Shown here piece after piece: positions 1-6,208 of a stretch of DNA of 6,987 bases. The notes beneath the pieces were generated by a model that was not told the DNA's origin, did no database searches, and saw nothing but the letters and a program-made list of their open reading frames with translations. The stretch is from the NCBI GenBank assembly GCA_050741915.1, contig JBOGEX010000150.1:1-6987 (forward strand), written 5' to 3'. The position numbers and the translations under genes were made by a program. Each line of letters begins with the position of its first letter. The first letter of the stretch is position 1. Source of the DNA: JACCTH01 sp050741915. Lineage in GTDB: Bacteria; Actinomycetota; Acidimicrobiia; Spongiisociales; ZC4RG35.

Positions 1-151
1 AGAGACGGACCCCCCACTGCGGCCAGTAGTTGCAGACATGGACTTCGATGGCGCTGGCCCCGAGCATGTGACTGGTGGTGAAGCGAAGTTGGTTGTCGAT
101 CACCGCGAGACGGTCAGCGAACCTCGACGCGATGACTGTCGGGTGATGCAC
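1..151 (-). CDS. Partial unidentified protein running off the left edge
   Basis: I do not recognise this protein. On the minus strand a frame stays open from about position 271 to the window edge. From roughly 190 leftwards it reads like real protein, with strings such as VIASRFADRLAVIDNQLRFT and, near the edge, IEVHVCNYWPQWGVRL. About four fifths of its codons end in G or C, better than the plus-strand frames over the same bases. GTG at 151 is a provisional start. TTG at 163 or GTG at 241 are in frame, but the region beyond about 190 reads better as the plus-strand monooxygenase remnant. No Shine-Dalgarno sequence precedes any candidate. The C-terminus lies outside the window. The gene may itself be 5'-truncated where it meets the remnant on the other strand. 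No signal peptide or membrane segment is evident. Confidence 0.35.
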   Translation of the reverse strand, partial: MHHPTVIASRFADRLAVIDNQLRFTTSHMLGASAIEVHVCNYWPQWGVRL

Positions 152-189
152 AGGGCCCGCCAACCAAAGGAGAAGATCGCCATGACCAC

Positions 190-393
190 ATGCAGGGCGA
201 ACCTGCCACGTCGCCTGGTTCGCAATCCAATTCGGGCCCACTACCTTCGGAATCTTCGATGCCTTCCCCGATCAGGCGGGCCGTGATGCTCATGTCGGTG
301 GTCAGACCCCCAAACTGCCGAGGAGACCGGCGATCTCTTCGGACAGGCCTCGACTTCAAGATGCTCGAGGCCCTCGCAACCAAGCTGCCGTGA
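190..393 (+). pseudogene. Antibiotic-biosynthesis-monooxygenase-like (ABM fold) remnant, multiply frameshifted
   Basis: Reading across three frames recovers one protein. MQGEPAT comes from position 190 in one frame. VAWFAIQFGPTTFGIFDAFP and DQAGRDAHVGGQTPKL run from about 213 to 317 in a second. AEETGDLFGQA (317-349) lies in a third, and DFKMLEALATKLP then stop (352-393) is back in the first. This order, with WFAI..GP..FGIFDAFPD..GR.AH near the middle and a terminal VLA.KLP-like tail, matches my memory of small ABM-domain or quinol-monooxygenase-like proteins of about 100 residues. Roughly the first third is missing. At least three frameshifts in about 150 bases make function very unlikely. 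The TGA stop overlaps the GTG start of the Rieske-like gene (GTGA, 390-393), so the two were once a translationally coupled pair. The family name is from memory. The coding relic itself is clear. Confidence 0.6.
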
Positions 394-931
394 GTCGAAG
401 GCAGAGAGGTAAAACGGTGACCGTTGCCTTGTTGTCGGGTGGGGTTGGCGGCTGGGCAGTTCGGGGCTGGGTTGAAGGTCGGAGCCCGGAGAGTGTGGTG
501 TCGGACAGGCATCGGAGTTTCCGCCCGGAACCGTGACCGAGGTGGTGCTGAACGTGGGTCATTTCGATCCGATCGGGTTGGAAAGTCCCGTGGCCGAGGT
601 GCCCGGCGGGCGAGAGGTTTCGGAAACCCGGCTCTTTACAATAAGTCAATCTGAGGGCACGCTGGTGGCGCTCTCGCTGAGGAGCCCGTGGTTGGGGTGC
701 CGGGTGGACATGGTGACCCGCGCCAAGGCCCTCGAATTCGGCCACGAGGTTCCAGCAGAGTTCGACAGAGTCTTCCTCGATCCGTGCCATGGCGGCCTTT
801 TCTCCCTCGACGGGCATCACTTGGCGGGTCCCGGTCGCCGGGGCCTCACGCGTTTCCCGGTCGGCTACCTGCCCGATGGGTCGGTGGTCGTCGACCTCAC
901 CCGCCTCGAACCGACCTCGCCTTCACCCTGA
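390..931 (+). pseudogene. Rieske-like protein lacking most cluster ligands, single frameshift near the N-terminus
   Basis: The likely start is GTG at 390. It opens with a basic N-terminus (MSRRQRGK) and a hydrophobic stretch (TVALLSGGVGGWAV) that would be the membrane anchor, and this frame runs to about 500. The protein continues in another frame from about 497 (VGQASEFPPGTV) to the stop at 931. One missing base near 500 explains the break. The C-terminal part has Rieske architecture. Numbering from GTG 533, a box I-like SPWLGC is at residues 51-56, a box II-like DPCHGG at 83-88, a Pro-loop-like AGPGRRGL after that, and a final DGSVVVDL strand. Normal boxes are CxHxGC and CxxCH. Here three of the four iron ligands are replaced (Ser, Trp, Asp). 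The second-box His and both disulfide cysteines (C56, C85) remain. A ligand-free Rieske fold is the best reading. The frameshift could be decay or a sequencing error. Confidence 0.65.
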
Positions 932-954
932 CAGACCCAGTTAGGTGACCGTCC

Positions 955-1128
955 TTATCCCTCTCCTCGAATGGGCTCGTAGCCGAGGATGACCACACCA
1001 GTCCCGAGCGCCCTGGTGTTGACCAAAGACAGCTTGGCGCGGTTGCCGGAGCGGAACAGCATCTCGTCGACGCTGCCGGTGCCGGCGAGGATCGGGTGGA
1101 CGGCGATGTGCACCAGATCGAGCAGACG
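955..1128 (-). pseudogene. C-terminal fragment of a RibD-C / dihydrofolate-reductase-like protein
   Basis: A minus-strand frame ending in TAA at 955 encodes about 57 residues. They include LLDLVHIAVHPILAGTG near the start and LSLVNTRALGTGVVILGYEP at the end. The pattern D.vHia..PilaGtG followed by a closing TRALGTGVV.L.YEP strand pair is characteristic of the C-terminal half of the RibD C-terminal (dihydrofolate reductase-like) fold, normally about 180-200 residues. The NADPH-binding N-terminal portion and a start codon are absent. The recognisable sequence stops at about 1128, only 12 bases from the stop of the upstream minus-strand metallopeptidase gene. The fragment was probably cut off when sequence to its right was replaced. 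It ends 23 bases from the convergent stop of the Rieske-like gene. A NAD(P)H-dependent reductase role applies to the family, not to this remnant. Confidence 0.65.
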
Positions 1129-1139
1129 GCATGTCGAAG

Positions 1140-3029
1140 CTATCCCGGCCAGGGGCCGAAGACGATGTCACCACCTTGCGAACGAACTCTCAGATCTTCG
1201 CCCTCGCAGATGAACTGGGAGTCGCCCACATACCCCAAGCTGCTTTCCGATAACTCAATCGGATCAGATGTCTGAACCCAAGCATCTCCGATATCGGCCC
1301 AACTGGTGACCATGGCATCGCCCCCGAGGCCTTGGGGGGCGACACCTCCGCGACCCATCTTGAAGCTGTGGTTCCCACTGAACTCCATCCTCACCGGAAC
1401 GGCACCTTCGCCGCTGGCGAGGGCGAAGAGTGGGTAGCCGGGGTCGAATTCGACCGTCACGTCGCCCGACCGATCAATACGCATGATCATGGTGCCGGCC
1501 CCGTAGGCGGTGTCCACCTGCGGCACCTCCCAGCGCAGGCTTACCCATGCTCCGACCAGGCAGTCCTCCACCGCCTGCTCACAGAAGGATTCGAGGGAGT
1601 AGCCCTGGAGGCCCTCCGGTATCCCCGAGGGACCACCCGTCACTGCCACGACCATCGAACCGCGAGGAACCAACCGGAAGACGACGCCAGCCCCGGGGCT
1701 TCCGTCCGGACAGGTGCAGCCCTCATCACGAGTACAGAGGGCCGCCCCGTGGACATCGGAGAACGAAAGAGAGGCGCCGTCGGGAAGGAGAGCCATACCC
1801 GATCCGACTCCGGAGACGAAAACGACATCTGCCTCGAGATCGATCGCCAACACCGCGGCGGCATAGGACTCTGCCTCCAGGAGTCGCCTCTCGCCCTCCA
1901 CCAGCGGCTCGACCGGGCTGGGAACTGCGCTCAAGTTGTCGGGAACCCCCGGTCCTTCCGAATCCCACTCGGGTGCACGAGTGACGTCGCGTACCAGGCT
2001 CGCAGCCCAGGTGTCGAGAAACGACGGTCCCGCCACCGCCGTGATCGACTGGTAGCCGGCAACATTGCCGCCTTCCGAATCTACCAATAGGTCATCGATT
2101 CCCGACCAGATCTCGGTTCCGGTCTCCGCCAGATGCGTGAAGAAGCCCACTGCCGAATACGTGCGCTTGAACAAACTGACGTCGTGCTGGTGGAACCAGC
2201 CGCTCCAGTGGACTCCAAACGCCTCCGAGTCGAGGTCTTGGCCAACGAGGTCTAAAGCCACCCAGTCAGCCAGTCCTTCGACCACCCACATCGGTCTCTT
2301 GAGCGACGCCTGGATGGAGCTCAGATCAAAGTCGAAGCAGTGGAAAACCTCGTGCGCAACGAGTCCCGTAAGAGTCGGACTGGCCGCTCCAGCGCTGTCG
2401 ATCTGGCTGGCAAAGGGAATCCCTGGCTCGCCGATGGTGATCCGGCATTTCGTCATGTCTCCCTTCGTGCTGCCAGTAGGACTTTGCGCTTGGGTCCAGA
2501 AAAAGGCTCCTTCGCTGTTTGACTGCGGAGCGATTACGAGTTCGATGTCGACTGTGAGCTCCCGCCCCAACTTGGCGGCGATTTGAGTCTTCACCTGCTC
2601 GACCAGTCCCAGCAGGGCGACGCTGTCAACTCCCGAACTGGCCGCGGAGAACCCGAAGCCCATTTGGATCGGCGCACGGGCCTGTAGCTCAGCTCCTGCG
2701 TACTCCTCGACCGCGCTCTTCTGCTCCTGGGTTAGGAAGTCCCAGTGGGAGAGCACCCAACGAAGCGGCCCGGTGCCGGAGGGGTAAGGCTGCTCCTCGA
2801 AATCTGGGGTTTCGACCCCCGGCAGCGGTCCAAAGGCGATGGCGAAGGCCTCGAGGGCGGCCCCTTTGGTGGGCTGACCCTCCACCGCCTCCGCCACGAC
2901 ACCGAGTGCGTGCGGATCCGCGTTTCCTTCCGGCAGATCTGTGCCTTGCTCGCCGGCGCTCTGGTTGTCCGCGCAAGACAGGCCGAAGACGCATAGGGCA
3001 CAGAGAGCGAGCAAACGACCCCAGCTCAT
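1140..3029 (-). CDS. Exported HExxH zinc-metallopeptidase-like (gluzincin-type) protein, probable lipoprotein
   Basis: This 629-residue protein starts at ATG 3029 with a short basic and hydrophobic signal peptide ending in FGLSC at residue 19. The lipobox is imperfect (Gly at -3, Leu at -2), so lipid attachment is likely but not certain. Residues 225-230 read AHEVFH, an HExxH zinc motif (H226, E227, H230). WVVEGLADW follows, with E251 and D255 in an ExxxD arrangement, so E251 is the probable third zinc ligand. That is the gluzincin pattern. A variable region follows with a cysteine cluster (C432, C438, C440). The C-terminus from about residue 490 opens with CLVGAW and is strand-rich, resembling the C-x-x-G-x-W lipocalin-like domains of actinobacterial lipoproteins. 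It is divergent from the beta-propeller lipoprotein gene. No clear Shine-Dalgarno sequence is visible. Peptidase activity is inferred from the motif only, and the substrate is unknown. Confidence 0.85.
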   Translation of the reverse strand: MSWGRLLALCALCVFGLSCADNQSAGEQGTDLPEGNADPHALGVVAEAVEGQPTKGAALEAFAIAFGPLPGVETPDFEEQPYPSGTGPLRWVLSHWDFLTQEQKSAVEEYAGAELQARAPIQMGFGFSAASSGVDSVALLGLVEQVKTQIAAKLGRELTVDIELVIAPQSNSEGAFFWTQAQSPTGSTKGDMTKCRITIGEPGIPFASQIDSAGAASPTLTGLVAHEVFHCFDFDLSSIQASLKRPMWVVEGLADWVALDLVGQDLDSEAFGVHWSGWFHQHDVSLFKRTYSAVGFFTHLAETGTEIWSGIDDLLVDSEGGNVAGYQSITAVAGPSFLDTWAASLVRDVTRAPEWDSEGPGVPDNLSAVPSPVEPLVEGERRLLEAESYAAAVLAIDLEADVVFVSGVGSGMALLPDGASLSFSDVHGAALCTRDEGCTCPDGSPGAGVVFRLVPRGSMVVAVTGGPSGIPEGLQGYSLESFCEQAVEDCLVGAWVSLRWEVPQVDTAYGAGTMIMRIDRSGDVTVEFDPGYPLFALASGEGAVPVRMEFSGNHSFKMGRGGVAPQGLGGDAMVTSWADIGDAWVQTSDPIELSESSLGYVGDSQFICEGEDLRVRSQGGDIVFGPWPG

Positions 3030-3107
3030 ACAGTGATTGTTGTCGGATGATCTGGCCGATGTCTTGATCCTAAGGCGGGTCCACCAAGGTGCCGATAGCG
3101 TGGCGGC
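3030..3107. promoter_or_regulatory. Divergent intergenic region between metallopeptidase and beta-propeller genes
   Basis: These 78 bases separate two divergent start codons (ATG at 3029 minus, GTG at 3108 plus), so both promoters or 5' leaders should lie here. On the minus strand TAGGAT (3067-3072) could be a -10 element, but I see no convincing -35. No Shine-Dalgarno sequence precedes either start, which would fit leaderless or weakly led transcripts. No operator palindrome stands out. Confidence 0.3.
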
Positions 3108-4310
3108 GTGGTAATCCGGCGAACTCTCTTGCTCATGACCGTCGCCTTGCTCGCCGCCTGTGGTGATGGCAGCGCTGGCGAAAACGAAGGTGGATTGATC
3201 GGGGTTGTGCCGGGGTCAGAGCAAACGACCACCACGGCCATCCAAGGTGACGATTCGAGCGAGAGCACGGTGGAGAGTGATGGCTGTCCCCCCAACGAAC
3301 TCTGCGAAATGTTGGTAGAGCTCGGCGAGATTCCGCTCGAGGTGGACGTCGCGTCGCTGACCTTGAGTTCGGCAGACGCGTTGTGGGTGGTGTCGTCCGA
3401 TCCCGGGAGCCTGATCGAAGTCGATCTCACGGCTCGAACCGTCCTCCGCACCCTTTCGGTCGAAAACGGTTCGGTCGATCTGGCGGTGGAGGACGGCGAG
3501 CTATGGGTGGTGGTGAACGAGTTCGGCTCGGGAAGGCTCCTGCGACTCGACGCCGAGTTAGGGGAGCTAGTGGCCGAGATTGGCTCCGAGATAAGCGGCG
3601 GTCCGCGGTCGGTGGCGCTTGGCGGCGGCGCCGTCTGGACGGTTCTCGATGGCTACGGTCGCGTGGGCCACGTCGATCCAGCTACCCACGAATTGACCGT
3701 TATCGGTGACGGTGGTTCCGAGGTTGGAGGAGCGGTGGAGACCCCGATCGTTTTCGCCCATGACCTCGTTTGGGTGGTCGACGCCTCCGCTGGCTCCGTT
3801 AAGCGAGTTGACCCGGCTTCGGAAGCGATCGTCGACATCATCGACGAGTTGGGCCGTCGCACCGTCGAGCAGAGTGACGTGACCTCGATCCTCGCCCGCG
3901 GTCCCCTGGGACTGGCGGTGGTCCCGGACGGAGTTTGGGTTCTCTCAGAGACGAGCTCGGAGGAAGAAGGGACGAACGTCATCCGTGGCGCCCTCTTCCT
4001 TCTAGCCGCTGACACTGGGGAGATTCGAGAGCAGATCGATCTCCTCTCCGGACCTGCATTCGGCAGGCCAGGTCTGGCGGTGCGCGAGGGCGCCGCTTGG
4101 TACATCGACGGCGCCAACGGCCAACTCGTCAGAGTCGACCTCGAAACCGGTCGTCAGACCTTCCTGCGAACCCCTGGGTTCGGGGCCCTTGCCACCGCCC
4201 TCTTAGCCGCTGAGGGCGTCATCTACTTCGGTACCGAAGGTGGCTTCGACAACCCCGGTGCGGTCTACATCGTCGACGCCGAGGCAGCCGCCATCTCCTC
4301 AACCCGCTGA
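3108..4310 (+). CDS. Lipoprotein with seven-repeat YVTN/NHL-like beta-propeller
   Basis: This 400-residue exported lipoprotein starts at GTG 3108. An in-frame TAG at 3096 rules out an earlier start, and the later ATG at 3135 would remove the basic end of the signal peptide. The signal peptide is VIRRTLLLMTVALLAAC, with Cys18 in a canonical LAAC lipobox. A Gly/Ser/Thr/Glu-rich linker follows, then C60 and C66, a likely small disulfide loop. From about residue 90 a repeat recurs, with a W-V-V strand followed by G.(L/V).(R/E)VD.....: LWVV at 92, LWVV at 132, VWTV at 176, VWVV at 221, VWVL at 276, AWYI at 330 and IYFG at 372. Seven repeats fit a seven-bladed beta-propeller. Such proteins usually bind partners or ligands at the cell surface. 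No catalytic motif is visible. The role here is unknown. Confidence 0.85.
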   Translation: MVIRRTLLLMTVALLAACGDGSAGENEGGLIGVVPGSEQTTTTAIQGDDSSESTVESDGCPPNELCEMLVELGEIPLEVDVASLTLSSADALWVVSSDPGSLIEVDLTARTVLRTLSVENGSVDLAVEDGELWVVVNEFGSGRLLRLDAELGELVAEIGSEISGGPRSVALGGGAVWTVLDGYGRVGHVDPATHELTVIGDGGSEVGGAVETPIVFAHDLVWVVDASAGSVKRVDPASEAIVDIIDELGRRTVEQSDVTSILARGPLGLAVVPDGVWVLSETSSEEEGTNVIRGALFLLAADTGEIREQIDLLSGPAFGRPGLAVREGAAWYIDGANGQLVRVDLETGRQTFLRTPGFGALATALLAAEGVIYFGTEGGFDNPGAVYIVDAEAAAISSTR

Positions 4311-4439
4311 GCTCCGGCGGAGACTGCTGCTCCGTTGTCCAATTCACAAGTCTCGGAAAGGTGCGGGGATCGCTAGCGACGTGGCGTTCTGTTGACCGGC
4401 ACGGAACTTGATGAGAGCCCTGGAAAACCTCTTACTGCC

Positions 4440-4709
4440 GTGAGTCGGGTGATTTCTCTGGTGGCCATCGCTAGCCTCCTCGCAGCTTGCGGGCCACAGA
4501 TCCTGTCGGCGCTACCGATCCGAGCGTGGGGTGACGTCGACCGAATTCGTTCTATCGACTCCTCTACGACCTCGCGTTCCAGTGAGCGTCAGACGCACAC
4601 AGAGGTGCCGGCTTGGAGCGGCATAGCGCGAAGTGCGGTTGCAAGCGAGAATATTTGTTCTGCGTCAGTGCAAGTGCCATTACGCCCTGAACTCGGGTGC
4701 GTCGGCTGA
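4440..4709 (+). CDS. Short predicted lipoprotein, possibly a decayed gene
   Basis: GTG at 4440 gives 89 residues with a good lipoprotein signal, SRVISLVAIASLLAAC, with Cys17 in LAAC. An in-frame TTG at 4392 would add 16 residues that spoil the signal peptide, so 4440 is preferred. After the lipobox the sequence is poor in hydrophobic core residues and matches nothing I know. The adjacent frames just after the cysteine read more like a lipoprotein linker (ATDPVGATDPSVG, then TSTEFVLSTP) before the main frame resumes with a Ser/Thr-rich STTSRSSERQT. This suggests compensating or multiple frameshifts in a formerly longer gene. It lies 129 bases after the beta-propeller gene and 12 bases before the PASTA gene, all on one strand. 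It could still be a genuine small lipoprotein. Confidence 0.4.
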   Translation: MSRVISLVAIASLLAACGPQILSALPIRAWGDVDRIRSIDSSTTSRSSERQTHTEVPAWSGIARSAVASENICSASVQVPLRPELGCVG

Positions 4710-4721
4710 CGTCGTCCGGGT

Positions 4722-5555
4722 GTGAGAATCATCCTGCAGAACCGGCTCATAGTGTTGATCAGCTTGGTTGCTGCTTGTTCCGCCAGAGGAACGGCATCGA
4801 AGACGCGTGGTTCGGTCTCGGTGGCTACGACGACCTCCAAGGTGCCGACTACGTCCGCTGGTGAGCCCTCGACGATTGTCTCTGGTGCTGTAACGGTGCC
4901 TGATGTGCGATCCCTTGTCCTGGGGGATGCCGTTGAGGTCATGGCGGAAGGGGGTCTCGTCGGTGTTCCGCACGAATCTGATAGTCACGCCGCGAGGCGG
5001 TGGTTCGTGTCCAGGAGCCTCCTGCCGGAAGTGGAGGTGCGAGTGGGTTCTGTCATCGGGCTCAGGACTTTGACGTTTGCTGCGCGGACCTGTGACACGC
5101 GAGTGTTTCCGGCTGGTGAGGGAGGTTCCTCCGACCTTGTGACCCTCGGGCCACTGGTCCTCTATGGGTTGAATGCGCAGATGGATGTGGATGCGTCGGC
5201 GTTCGAACCGGATTCGAATGGACTCCGCGAAGCTATCAAGGTCGGAATTCGAGTAACGGCCAGCGCCGATTCGGTCTTGCTCGCCCTCCCGTCGGTGAAG
5301 CACAGCTCCGGCGCGTCCCTGCTGTATGACCTGGCAATGTTCCAGGGTCACAGTGGCGGCTATTCGATCTCAGACGGTCATCAGGCGGTGGAATTCGAAG
5401 TCTGCGACGACGATCGAGGCTTTTACAACGGAGGATTCGTAGTGGATGCACCTGGATGCGTCGCCGCATGGGCTTACGAAGACAATTTCAACACTGAGCC
5501 GATCATGGCCCGGATCGGATTCGGCACTACATGTACTACGCCGTCCTCTTGGTGA
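4722..5555 (+). CDS. PASTA-domain lipoprotein with cysteine-bearing C-terminal domain
   Basis: GTG at 4722 opens a 277-residue protein with signal peptide RIILQNRLIVLISLVAAC. Cys19 is in a VAAC lipobox. A Thr/Ser-rich linker (20-57) follows. Residues 58-116 look like one PASTA domain: VTVPDVRSLVLGDAVEVMAE, then a central strand, a Ser/Pro-rich turn and a closing VRVGSVIGLRT. PASTA domains bind peptidoglycan fragments or beta-lactams in serine/threonine kinases and penicillin-binding proteins. Here the domain sits on a lipid-anchored protein with no kinase or transpeptidase. The C-terminal domain (about 120-271) is strand-rich with four cysteines (C124, C228, C246, C271), probably two disulfides, and a NGGFVVDAPGCV motif I associate only with uncharacterised actinobacterial proteins. 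It lies 12 bases after the preceding short lipoprotein gene, so cotranscription is likely. A wall-sensing or wall-anchoring role is inference. Confidence 0.8.
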   Translation: MRIILQNRLIVLISLVAACSARGTASKTRGSVSVATTTSKVPTTSAGEPSTIVSGAVTVPDVRSLVLGDAVEVMAEGGLVGVPHESDSHAARRWFVSRSLLPEVEVRVGSVIGLRTLTFAARTCDTRVFPAGEGGSSDLVTLGPLVLYGLNAQMDVDASAFEPDSNGLREAIKVGIRVTASADSVLLALPSVKHSSGASLLYDLAMFQGHSGGYSISDGHQAVEFEVCDDDRGFYNGGFVVDAPGCVAAWAYEDNFNTEPIMARIGFGTTCTTPSSW

Positions 5556-5653
5556 GCGGGACGGTAGGCGCGAGAAGGGCCGTTCGGCGTGTTTTCGGCT
5601 TGTCGTCGCTCGAAAGCCGTGCTTAAGACCGGTGGAGAACAAGGGTCTACTTT

Positions 5654-6126
5654 TCACCGACACTGATTACGGGCGACCGAGTGTTGTTGCGGGGTCCCGG
5701 CGGGCTGGTTGCTATCGATCTCGAGAACGGTGACGAGCTGGGGCGACGAGATGGGCTCGCCCCACTCGCCGTTCGGCCGATGGGAGACTGATTGTCGTTG
5801 AAGGGGAAGGCCTCATCCTCGTCGATCCCGACACGGGTGACGACCTTTCCTTTGTCATAGATCTCGAAGACGGTCCATGGGGATGAGGCGTCGGCCAAGG
5901 CGATCAGCTGATCGCGACGAGTAGGTTCGGTGTGAACGGATACAACTTGCAGACCGGGGAACTGCTCTAGTCGTGGAATACGCTCAGTTCGGTAGTCGAG
6001 CTTCCGGCGGTGTCCGAGGAGTCCGTCGCCGTTCCAAGGGAAGACCGAGCGATCAGCCTCACCACGATTCACAGGAGCCACAATGACCAGTATGAGGCGG
6101 AGCCGCACAAAACCGAGACGAACTAA
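5654..6126 (+). pseudogene. PQQ-like beta-propeller pseudogene
   Basis: Two frames join into one propeller-repeat protein. From 5654 the reading is SPTLITGDRVLLRGPGGLVA, then IDLENGDELGRRDGLAPLAV, ending at TGA 5789. A second frame carries on from about 5776 with ADGRLIVVEGEGLILVDPDT and runs to TAA 6124-6126. It is interrupted by TGA at 5884-5886 (after DLEDGPWG) and TAG at 5968-5970 (after NLQTGELL). The continuations GVGQGDQLIATSRFGVNGYN and SWNTLSSVVELPAVS keep the propeller pattern. Repeats of strand, glycine, then D...G.(E/D)L match PQQ-like blades, where GELLW is typical, so TAG most likely replaced a Trp codon. The 5' end is unclear. A LKTGGEQGST string at about 5622 in another frame may be the previous blade. 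It follows the PASTA gene by about 100 bases, and no usable start remains. Confidence 0.75.
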
Positions 6127-6148
6127 CGACGGCCAAAGCCAACCAAAA

Positions 6149-6176
6149 GAGCCTCCGGTCAGAACGCCGGAGGCTC
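6149..6176 (-). terminator. Intrinsic terminator hairpin
   Basis: GAGCCTCCGG (6149-6158) and CCGGAGGCTC (6167-6176) form a perfect 10-bp GC-rich stem with an 8-base loop. On the minus strand the stem is followed directly by TTTTGGTT, a short U tract, so it would stop transcripts coming from the tRNA-like sequence on its right. On the plus strand it lies 22 bases after the propeller pseudogene but is followed by GAAAACCC, so it is weaker in that direction. Confidence 0.7.
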
Positions 6177-6208
6177 GAAAACCCTGGCAGGTCAAGGAGA
6201 ATTGTTCG

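Noticed and set aside
356..820. Minus-strand open frame of 154 codons
   Set aside because: It is antisense to the Rieske-like pseudogene, whose plus-strand motifs are much stronger.
1332..2090. Plus-strand open frame of 252 codons
   Set aside because: It lies entirely antisense to the metallopeptidase gene, has no recognisable domain, and its composition is what a high-GC antisense frame produces.
2065..2586. Plus-strand open frame of 173 codons
   Set aside because: It is antisense to the metallopeptidase region that encodes the HExxH motif, and has no protein-like features.
4392..4439. Upstream TTG start for the short lipoprotein
   Set aside because: It would place 16 polar residues before the signal peptide. 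GTG at 4440 gives a standard lipoprotein signal.
4680..5351. Minus-strand open frame of 223 codons
   Set aside because: It is rich in Arg, His and Ser, and is a complement of the PASTA lipoprotein gene, which has the signal peptide and domain evidence.
5884..5970. Recoding or readthrough of TGA and TAG in the propeller gene
   Set aside because: Two different stops plus a frameshift and no usable start fit decay better. No stem-loop typical of programmed recoding was seen next to either stop.
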